A stretch of 64,000 nt of DNA from Blepharisma stoltei (Eukaryota > Ciliophora > Heterotrichea > Heterotrichida > Blepharismidae). The notes beneath the pieces are model-generated. The model did not search any database and was not told the origin of the DNA. It saw nothing but the letters and a program-made list of their open reading frames with translations. Positions 22,101-30,507 of this stretch are shown here, piece by piece; the first letter of the stretch is position 1; every line of letters begins with the position of its first letter. Location: positions 682,001 to 746,000 of the forward strand of contig CAJZBQ010000015.1 in NCBI GenBank assembly GCA_914767885.1. Direction: 5' to 3'. The position numbers and the translations under genes were made by a program.

Positions 22101-23948
22101 GATCACAAATTTTACAGACTCAATCATGTATGTCCTTATCATTTTTTCCTATTTCATAGCAATCATAATCGTTCTCCCTTATGACGCCATAATTATTTTT
22201 GCATATGGAATTTATGTATATTATCTTCACCGTCTAATAGCCCATAAAATACGAATTCTTAAGCGAAAAGACCTTACCAGCCGCAACCCTGTTTATGGGC
22301 TTTTTTCTGAAACCATTGAAGGAATAGAAGCTATAAGATGCTATGGGATGAAGAACATTTTTAAAGAAAAACTGACCGAAAAAGCGTCAATTGCTGCACG
22401 AATTTCGTTTAATTTTATCACTTGTTTAAGATTCTACAATTTAGCATGCTCTTTGGGCATAAGTTTTGCACTGGGTATGAGCTCATTAATGATAGTACTT
22501 ATTTTATCTAAAGACGATGCCACTTTAGCGAGTATGAGGGTGAGGTTAAATAAAACACACTAAAATTTTCACCCCATTTTCTTATAAAAAGTTCAAAAGG
22601 CTCTTTTATATCAAAAAATTGTAAACGGTACTATTGATATAAAAAAAAATTATAGTGACTTACACCATCTAGAACGGGGCGTTTTTTGATAGTGTCAACA
22701 AACAAAAAAGTCCCGTTCTAGATAGTGTAAGTCACTATAGAAAAAATACAGTAAGCTTTACTTAACCTCACATAAGTATGAGCTTAAGCTTCACAGCATC
22801 CATAATGTCTTATGTTCCGTTACTCATTAGAACTATGACAGAGACTGAAATCACTATGACTAATGTTGAAAGAGTTTCTAATTTTATTAATGTCCAGCCA
22901 GAAGGAGACACTACAAGCGAAAATTGGAAAATTAGAAAAGGGTCTGTGGAGTTTGCAGGCGTTGACATGCGATATGACGATAGCTTGGATTTTGTGCTGA
23001 AAAATGTAAATTTTCAAATCGAAGGGGGCAGCAAAGTAGGAATAGTAGGAAGAACTGGCTGTGGTAAAAGCACAATTTTTCAAGTTTTGTTTCGAATGTA
23101 TCCTATTAGCTCTGGAAATATTTTTATCGATGGCCAAGATATCTACACAATCGGTCTGCATAACCTCAGGAAGCAAATGTCAATAATTCTGGGCGAAGGC
23201 CCAATGATCTTACATTTTGCATTCATCGAAGTCAATTTGATCAAAATTTAATGGTTTTTTCTGTCTAATATCACTATCAAAAAAAATTCCAACAATTTTC
23301 CCCTAGAAACTGTCGCACCATCAAAGTTTACACATTATTTGGCATTGAGCCATAATTCCTCAAGTCCCATTCATTTTTACCACAACTCTACGAAATAACA
23401 TTGACGCTTTAAACCAATACACAGACGACGACATAAAAGAAGCACTAAAAGCAGTCAAGCTTTACGACCATTTCCAAGCCCTCAATGGTCTTAATACTCA
23501 CTTGTCTCCAGCATTATCTCTATCTACCGGAGAAAAGCAGCTTTTATGCTTAGCCAGAGCAATCATTACAAAAAATAAAATATTAATCACCGATGAGGCC
23601 ACAGCTTATGTAGACCAAGAGTCAGATAAATTTATTCAAGAAATTATAAGGGAAAAATTCAAATCGTCTACAATTTTAGCCATTTCTCATAGGCTTGCAA
23701 ATTTAAAGGATTATGATAAAATAATAGTGATGGATAAGGGCTCCGTTATAAAAATTGGGTCACCATCAGAAATTCTTACAAAGCAAAGCCCCACTGATCT
23801 GCTTTTCCCAACAAACAATAGGTTTAGTAATCAAAAGAAAAACTCGTCATTTAGCTTGTCAAGTCAGATGAGCTATAAATCATCTTGCATAGCAAGAGAA
23901 TTAAGTAGGAGCATTAGAAAATACCATACCATAAGAGACGCTATTTAA
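19182..23948 (+). CDS. ABCC-type (MRP) ABC transporter split by three IESs
   Basis: A full transporter with two TMD-NBD halves. NBD1 has GAIGSGKST Walker A, a LEQQPWIMSGTIKENI Q-loop region, LSGGQRARIALARA signature and DIYLLDDPFSSVD Walker B. NBD2 has VGRTGCGKST, a non-consensus LSTGEKQLLCLARA signature and ILITDEATAYVD. Three inserts interrupt the coding sequence: 21049-21562, 22531-22774 and 23183-23351. Each leaves the frame correct after excision (EEFKAQGFSYIK, DDATLASMSLSFTASIM, SIIPQVPFIFTTTLRNNID). N-terminal TMD0 is absent, as in short MRPs. ABCC proteins export conjugated organic anions or drugs; the substrate here is unknown. Walker B of NBD2 keeps a Glu after the Asp while NBD1 has Asp-Asp, the usual ABCC asymmetry. 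Confidence 0.93.
21049..21573. mobile_element. Retroelement-like insert, family 2, in ABC transporter
   Basis: The 11-bp repeat TTAAGGCTCAA at 21049-21059 and 21563-21573 flanks the insert; excision of 514 bp gives EEFKAQGFSYIKNN. Its body (CCTCTACACACTT.., GGTAAAGGTTACC) and its end ..CATATTAATTATT match the intergenic copy at 28272-28730, defining a repeat family. Confidence 0.85.
22531..22782. mobile_element. IES with TIRs and a nested palindromic MITE (family A)
   Basis: AGTATGAG at 22531-22538 and 22775-22782 flanks a 244-bp excisable unit. Imperfect inverted termini share GTGAGGTTAA-TAAA. Inside lies an 89-bp near-perfect palindrome (22651-22739) beginning TATAGTGACTTACAC with its complement at the right end. 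Excision restores DDATLASMSLSF of the transporter. Confidence 0.87.
22651..22739. mobile_element. Family A palindromic MITE (nested)
   Basis: Terminal inverted repeats of about 30 bp (TATAGTGACTTACAC..CTAGAACGGG) surround a short T-rich/A-rich centre. A second copy sits in another IES at 56555-56641. Confidence 0.88.
23183..23358. other. IES in ABC transporter NBD2
   Basis: ATAATTC repeated at 23183-23189 and 23352-23358; removal of 169 bp gives the standard SIIPQ-P motif after the Q-loop side of NBD2. AT-rich, no clear terminal inverted repeat. Confidence 0.88.
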
Positions 23949-24133
23949 TTTTAAAATCCCATTATTTTCTATCCATAATATATATCTTTCTATCACATTT
24001 TGCTTTCTATTAGCAAAAGCATTATAAAAATCAAGGCAATTCACTATAATTAAGTATAAATCGCTATTTACTATGCAAATAATCATGTTTATCTTAAATT
24101 TAACCCTTTTGAATCTACAAATATAATTATTAG

Positions 24134-25690
24134 ATGACTGAGTTGGTCCAAATTTTGATAGAAAATGAAAAAACAATAGTCGAATACATTTTGAAGAACT
24201 ATGACCTCGCAAAAATTTTTGGACTCACCCCTTTCAAGCCAGCTAAAGCAATCTGTGGTGTAGAGTTTATTTTTGACCCAAATACCTTAAATCGTTTAGA
24301 TAGGCACCCTGGGAGCAATTTCAAGGGCACAGACACAACTCTTGACTTGTCATTGTCAGACAAGCCACATAAAAATATAAGTGAATTGATCAATGATTCA
24401 GACAAGACAATTAGTTTAACCGATTATATGAAATTAAAAGATGATGATGCTTTTTTATCTAGATCATCCACTGCAGACACCTCATCAGCTGATTTGCAAA
24501 GAGAAGAGTACTCTGTATGATGGCACACAGAAACCATTGAAAAAAGATCAAATAGCTTAAACTCAAATATTTATGCGTCCTTAAAAGACAAATGGGAAAA
24601 AGACGAAAAATTTTGCAGCTTCAAAGAGCTTGATTTTAAGTCATGCTTGGCAAAAGAAATTTTAAAAAAAATTGGTGAAGTGATAGTCAAGATTGCTGAA
24701 AGAGGAGTCGAGTTTTTGAGATTTCCAGGAGAATTGATAGAAATCTCGATGCAGCAAGAAACAAAAATCAGAATGATTCCACATAATATAAGCAAGATAG
24801 CAAAAATAAACTCAAGTATAGACTTAGAAAGGTATAGAGGTGTTATTGAGGAATGGCTCAAACCTTATGCAAAAGAAATCCGTTTTATAAAAAGTTTGCA
24901 TTATGAATTAACACCTTCTGATTTCAACCGCGCTTCAGAAATTGCCATATCAGGGTTATATAAAGGAAACCAAGTACAATCATGAATTACACCCAAAAAA
25001 AATTCACAGTTATATATAGATTATTATTATGAGCTTAAAACCCTCAAAGATTTAAGCCATAAAAATATATTAAAAGTTTATGGGCTGCATGACACAAAGA
25101 ATTTCTGTTCTCTGATTGTGGAAGAATGCAAAAGTTTGAAAAGTACTTTAGAAGAAAATATAAGCGTCCAAAAAGTTGTAAAGATTGGTCTAGAAATTGC
25201 TGAAGGGGTAAAGTATATCCATGACCAAAATTTTATATGTGGCTGCTTGACGCCAGAAAATATTTTTATTAACTGTCAATCAAAAATTGTCTTAGGGAGA
25301 CTTAGAATTGCAAAGGCAGAGTTTGCAGCGTTTTTCTGCGCTCCTGAAGTGCTTGCAAATAGAGAAGTTGAGGCAGCTGCTGATATCTGATCGTTTGGGA
25401 TGATACTCTATTGGATGCTAGCTAAAAGGATTCCTTTTGACTATCTAAGGGACAGCGAAGATTTTAGTTTTAAGTTTTTGAGCGATTCTATTGAGTTTAA
25501 TAGAAGGAAGCCTATGCTGGATAGAAGAATTGAAGAAAAATATCCAAAGCTTGTGTCTTTGATTAGAGATACTTGATCGATTTTACCAGAAAATAGGCCT
25601 GTTATAGAAGATATAATTGAGGATCTCAAGGAAATTTTAGATGAGATATTCTTGTCAAATTATTTATTAGTGTCGGATTCAGATTATTAA
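24134..25690 (+). CDS. Pseudokinase-like protein (TK-like fold), function unknown
   Basis: A 518-aa frame with several TGA Trp codons and no introns. The N-terminal half (to about 24890) is unrecognised, mixed helical and charged, with a Ser-rich region near 24470. The C-terminal half resembles a kinase domain: a beta strand region with SGLYKGNQVQSW, LKTLKDLSHKNILKVYG, IVEECKSLKSTL, GLEIAEGVKYIHDQ, APEVLANREVEAAADIWSFGMILYWML and LIRDTWSILPENRPVIEDI. The catalytic loop is CGCLTPENIFI instead of HRDLKPEN and DFG is replaced by GRL. Fold order and the WSFG and RP motifs resemble the tyrosine-kinase-like group. Probably a catalytically dead regulator. Confidence 0.8.
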
Positions 25691-26019
25691 AATATGAATC
25701 TCTGGACAACTCGAAGTCCTGATTCAATGTCTGGTATCGCACAGGAACAAGTTCTAGAATGGCCTAGTGGTTTACTAAATTTTGCTGGGCACCATTTCAT
25801 ATTCTCGTCCTCATCGTCCAAGAGGTAAATCCATCCTCAAAAATAGAATTGCTGTCCATTTCTGGGTTGGTAAACATTGCCAGCTTAAATATATGCTCAA
25901 AGCTGCGCCAGGCTCAAAAGGGACTCATATTTAATTATTTAGAGAGATAAATAATAATTAGATATGAAATTAGAGAAATAATTTCCTTTAAGGATCCATC
26001 TTAAAACATATAAATAATT
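25691..26019. mobile_element. Truncated family 1 retroelement-like copy, intergenic
   Basis: Bases 25693-25935 match the 3' part of family 1 (GAATTGCTGTCCATTTCTGG at about 25847-25866, TTGCC-AG.., final CATATTTAATTA). The middle of the full-length family is missing. It is only 3 bp downstream of the kinase stop. Confidence 0.6.
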
Positions 26020-28214
26020 ATGGAAGACGTAGACGACCTATTGATTTTATCTCTCCAGCAGATGTCAATCCCAGCATGTCAAGGCATAAAATCCCTTGAA
26101 AACTTGCAAAACCCTGATGTTCTTCTTCCAGTCACTATGGGCCTTCTAAACATTATATTAGGAAAAGTTTTCACTGAATACCCTACAACCCTTTCATCAA
26201 AATACAAGATGTGCATGCAGTTTAGCGAAAAAATAAAAACTCTAGGGTATACAGGAGATCTTAATTTTAACACTTTTCTGTATCCAGATATAAAGGACAT
26301 CAGAAAAGTTGTGGGATTCATGATGGATAAAGTTCCAAAAGAAGAGGAATTAATGCTATTTTATTATCGAAAAGTATATGTAATTCCTAAGGGACCTCTT
26401 TCCAGCATTTCACGGCATCGCGAAGGCTATTCCTTCTAGACAAAAGCCTATACTCGCTACCTCATGGCTTGAGGAGATAGAGGGTTCGTGAATTCACCAC
26501 GCCATTTTAATGTCACAAAGAAGAGGCAAAGGCAGTCGCTATTGATGATACTCCTCAGCAAGCATTTCAAAGAAGGATTAAAGAGAAGGTTTCTAACTAC
26601 GTGCATATTTATAATAATTAATTTAAAATTTAATGATTTTTTCTTAAAAATAAATTTTTTTTTAAAAAAAGATAGTAAGTGGACTCAAAAGAAATGGCAG
26701 CCTCCATTTGATAAAACTCATAAGTTAACTTTTCGTGGAATAGTCGAGCTTCATGATGGTGCCGAAATTTCTGAAGAGCTAAAACCAGCATGGGAAACCT
26801 ATAAAAACTCCAAAATTTACTGGCAAAAAAGGCTCGCGAAAGGCAATCCTTCAGCTCTCTATACCACTCAAGTCTATTTAACTCAATCAAAAATAAATAA
26901 AAGCAAAGACCTCGATTTTTCAATAGGGAGATCTTCAAATAAAACTTCCTCAATTTTAATTAAATCTGACCTTTCAGAAAAATCCCTCCCATCCCTCCTC
27001 CACGTACTGGAACGCCCAAATTTGACCTCTCAAGTCACAGAAGATATTGGCAGTGTTTTTGCTATTGACACTCAAAATCTAGAAGAAGATGAACTGCTTC
27101 AAAGCGGCATCATTGAAGGCACCCCTCCTCCTAAATCAGCTGACTCAATGGAACAAAAAGAAAAAGAAATCCAAGAGCTTGAAGAAAAACTTAAAGAAAT
27201 TTCGGAAGAAAATGATCAAATTGAAGCGTCAATTTCTACAGCAAAAGCAAATATAACAGCAACGTCGCAGAGTTTAAAGCAACTTAAAACTGATAATGAA
27301 AACTTAAAGAAAGACCTTGAGCAAAAGCATAGGATGGCTACAGCACTTGGCTTTGTGCAATTTGATATGAGCATTTTCCTGATGTGAGCTTTGGGTATTT
27401 TTGGTGAAATTTTTTACTCATAATAAATTTGATAAAATTTTAACTTTTTTTTCGAGCAATTGCCCTATGGAAAAGCTAAAACCAAATTCAAAGAAATGCC
27501 ACATGAGTAAAAATCTTATCAAATGATTGGAGCACAGCACTTACAGAAGGAAACTCTACAAAGCTTGAAGAAGAAATAAAAGATCTAGAAGGTAAGCTTG
27601 AATTAATGGAAAAAGAATGAAACGAGTACAAAGAGCCGATTTTGGAAGAAATTAAAGAAAAAGAAATCCAGACTGAAAAGCTGAAAGAAAGCTACAGTGA
27701 TAAAATCGAAGAAATTAAACAGATGAAAGAAGAAATGAGAGAAATGGCAGAAGAAGCAGAAGATAAAGAAGAGTTGTTAGAAATTCTGAAGCAGGAAGAA
27801 GCAAAAGGAACGTCAAGCATTAATAGAAATACTTATGTTAAAAGGATCACAGAAATTGTGGAAAAATTAAAAAGACAGAAAAAAGATATGACGAAAATTG
27901 TGAAAGATATAACACAGATGCAGAAGAGCGTGGAATTAACTAGAGAAGCATTGAAAAGGACTGATGCTGCAACTGAGGATTTAGTGTTTCAAGAAGCGAA
28001 GAAAAATTCAGCTGCCAAAGTTATTTATAAACTTTTGGTAGATTTAAGAGAAAGCTATGCGGCATTGATAAGGAATGTTGAAGACCAGTTTAGACTTCAG
28101 TCAAAAATGAGTGATTTGGAAATCAGAATTGAGTCTGCGATATCTAGAAATGCTAAGCATGATATTAATCAGCTTAGACAAGATTTAGAAAAAATCAAAG
28201 CAGAACAGCAATAA
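26020..28214 (+). CDS. CCDC22: CCDC22-like Commander-complex subunit, three IESs
   Basis: N-terminal calponin-homology-like NN domain (MEDVDDLLILSLQQM; LGYTGDLNFNTFLYPDIKDIR) followed by long coiled coils. The C-terminal segment matches the CCDC22 family well: TYVKRITEIVEKLKRQKKDM, TQMQKSVELTREALKRTDAA, EDLVFQEAKKNSAAKVIYK and LRESYAALIRNVEDQFR. CCDC22 pairs with CCDC93 in the CCC part of Commander, which recycles membrane proteins from endosomes. Three inserts (26338-26516, 26606-26672, 27340-27533) must be removed; each junction keeps the frame (VPKEEAKAVAIDD, SNYVHSKWTQKKW, MATALTEGNSTKLEEE). Two of the three have direct repeats without TA. TGA Trp occurs at 27618. Confidence 0.9.
26338..26526. 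mobile_element. Insert in CCDC22 with 10-bp repeats lacking TA
   Basis: AAAGAAGAGG at 26338-26347 and 26517-26526; removal of 179 bp joins VPKEE to AKAVAIDDTPQQ. The body is GC-richer than its surroundings, like a short retroelement copy. No TA-to-TA junction near the ends gives the required frame. Confidence 0.8.
26606..26674. other. 67-bp IES in CCDC22
   Basis: TA at 26606-26607 and 26673-26674 bound an almost pure A/T insert with in-frame TAA. Removal joins NYVH to SKWTQKKWQPP. Shortest insert in the window. Confidence 0.78.
27340..27542. other. Insert in CCDC22 with 9-bp repeats lacking TA
   Basis: ACAGCACTT at 27340-27348 and 27534-27542; removal of 194 bp gives MATALTEGNSTKL, aligning with the corresponding CCDC22 region. 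Degenerate inverted termini (TTTGATA..ATTTT..ATGTG on both ends) hint at an old MITE. Confidence 0.8.
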
Positions 28215-28271
28215 TAATTAACCTTCATTAATTGGTCTCTAAATCAGATGATTGTATTTCTTATAATATAA

Positions 28272-28730
28272 ATAAATTAGATTAAAGAGTTTTAAAGTAT
28301 TTCAAATTTGATACCTCTACACACTTACAACCAACGCCAACTGCTTGCCAGGCTGTAATTCAGCCGCTATTTGGAACAGTGGTGTCCTCTATGAGCAGGG
28401 TTTGCACTGCTATTCCCAATTTTTGTCAGTAAACCATCGGCTGCTATGGAGGTAAAGGTTACCGATACCTCTCTGCTGGCCATCTTTGGGAGAGTTGGTA
28501 CAGGAAAAAGAATCCCCCCCCTCTAGAACTGGAAGGCAGCGGCAAAAAAAAATCTAATAATCAATACTTGATCATGGAGTTTGCCAGCTGACTTCTAGAT
28601 TTACCAATCCCACAAATTTCTACCTCCCAATAAGCAAGGCTAAACCTTAGTTTAGTATAAGTGACTATTGCGACTAGAGTAGTGTGTCTTAGTCAAGGAC
28701 ATATCCAGTCCCATCTCCATATTAATTATT
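28272..28730. mobile_element. Family 2 retroelement-like copy, intergenic
   Basis: Shares ACCTCTACACACTT, GGTAAAGGTTACC and the final CCATATTAATTATT with the insert at 21060-21562. TTATAATATAA occurs on both sides (28261-28271, 28731-28741) and may be the target duplication, though its AT content makes chance possible. Confidence 0.72.
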
Positions 28731-29030
28731 TTATAATATAAGGTTTCCCTTACAATTAATATTTTTCTTTATACCATTGAAAGAGAACCAGAAATGATTC
28801 TTTTATTTCTTACTTAAAGGCTAGAGTTATCAGGATAATAGAATTATTAATATAACATTTTTATATTAAGTTCAATTAAGGCATAAAAACCAGAAAAATC
28901 TAAAAAATTGTTTTTTCATTTTTCTAGAAGTATTTATTATAAGCTAGATATATTAATTCTCAAATAAAATTTCCGTAGCAATCACAGTTATTTTAAACAC
29001 TAGTTTTATTTAATAAACTAAGCTAAAATA

Positions 29031-29396
29031 ATGGAAAAACATAAATTCAAGCACACTGGAAGAGCTTCTTCAATGACAAATATAAAATCAGCTTATTGCC
29101 AATATCAAACAAAATTGTCTCATAAGACAATGCATTTAAATAAAAATATCACTAAGTTGGAAACTTGATTTTCTAAAAGAAGATCAAATAATTTTAGAAA
29201 CTCTGGATCATTTGCAACACAGCTAATAATAGATGGATCTACTGATATGAGTCACTCTCCATCCCCGCAGCAAGCTCAGTCTCTGTTTAGGACAGAAAGG
29301 TCAAGATTTGAAGAAGATGAAAACCAGAAAAATTTAGAAGAGCCTTGTTTACTAGCCTTAAGCGTTTTAAAAAAATCCACCCAAGAAGTTTTATAG
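29031..29396 (+). CDS. Small basic protein, function unknown
   Basis: A 121-aa frame if one TGA (about 29166) is Trp. It begins MEKHKFKHTGRASSM, is rich in Ser, Lys and Asn, and includes THE region SHSPSPQQAQSLFRTERS typical of disordered, phosphorylated proteins. It ends ..LSVLKKSTQEVL, TAG 29394-29396. No domain is recognised. Composition and codon use fit the real genes around it; support is from the open frame only. Confidence 0.55.
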
Positions 29397-30084
29397 ATAC
29401 TTATAAATTAATTATTATTTGTCTAAATATTATGGGAGAAAATTGATTTCCTGAAAGTAATTGATTTTAAAAATTCTTATCACTCTTACTAAAATAACTT
29501 TAATAGTTCAAATGCATATGACTGCTTGAATAACTAATTTTCTTGGAATTTTAATAACTTATATTGATATATTAGCTCAAAAATGTGGAATTCCATAACC
29601 TAAGCCTATATCTTCTTTCATTTTATAATCACACTATTAATCCCTAATCAAAATTTCCTTTGATTCTGATTTAAATGTATGCTATAAGCCATCATAAGTC
29701 AGACGAAATGCCAATAAACTATTTAGAATCTCTTTACTCCAAGGCTTAAAATTTAAATTCTTGCGATTGTAAATGAAATAAATACTTTTGTCTTCATTTA
29801 TTAGTAAAAAAATCATACCTCTTTTAAATTAATAAAACATAACTGATTCGAAATATTTCATCGCCTTATATAAATAAAATTAATTAGGCTTCAATTAACT
29901 TCTTACCTTACAGTCACCACGGCAAATTATTAACCACTTTTATCTTTTAAAAACAATAAAACAAATTTCAATTATATCTAAACTAACGAGATTGACTAAA
30001 TAATTTCTATAATGTTTCTAAACTTTATTCAACTCTAATTTATATGAATTTATAATAAGCCATTTTTAGATTTATTAAAAGTCT
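29397..30084. other. AT-rich spacer
   Basis: No gene, palindrome or GC-rich insert recognised. The 3' side of the convergent histone H4 gene. Confidence 0.5.
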
Positions 30085-30426
30085 TTAGCCTCCAAATCCA
30101 TAAAGCGTTCTTCCTTGGCGTTTCAACGCATAAACCACATCAAGTGCCGTTACTGTTTTTCTCCTTGCATGCTCAGTATATGTAACCGCATCTCTTACAA
30201 CATTTTCTAAGAACGATTTCAGGACATTTCTCGTTTCATCATACACCAGCCCACTCAGTCTTTTCACTCCACCTCTACGGGCCAAACGTCTAATTGCCGG
30301 CTTGGTGATTCCTTGTATATTTTCCCTGATAACATGCCGTCTCTTTTGTTTTCCCCCAATCTTCCCTAATCCTTTGCCTTTCCCCTTGCCTTTGATTCCT
30401 TTCGCACCTTTTCCTTCCACCTTCAT
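30085..30426 (-). CDS. Histone H4, divergent tail
   Basis: The 113-aa open frame has the H4 core nearly intact: [72 protein letters not shown]. The tail is longer than the usual 102 residues, with a Gly-Lys repeat ([20 protein letters not shown]). The stretch before the core reads [13 protein letters not shown] where most H4 have GGAKRHRKVLRDN, so positions aligning with Lys16 and Lys20 are Gln and His. It may be a variant H4 or the lineage's normal one. There is no IES or intron. Confidence 0.95.
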   Translation of the reverse strand: MKVEGKGAKGIKGKGKGKGLGKIGGKQKRRHVIRENIQGITKPAIRRLARRGGVKRLSGLVYDETRNVLKSFLENVVRDAVTYTEHARRKTVTALDVVYALKRQGRTLYGFGG

Positions 30427-30507
30427 ATTAATTTTTATATTTAAAGCCCCCGCTATTATTTTCGAATATTCCTAATTAAACATCTTTTCTCTATTTTCCT
30501 AATAAAA

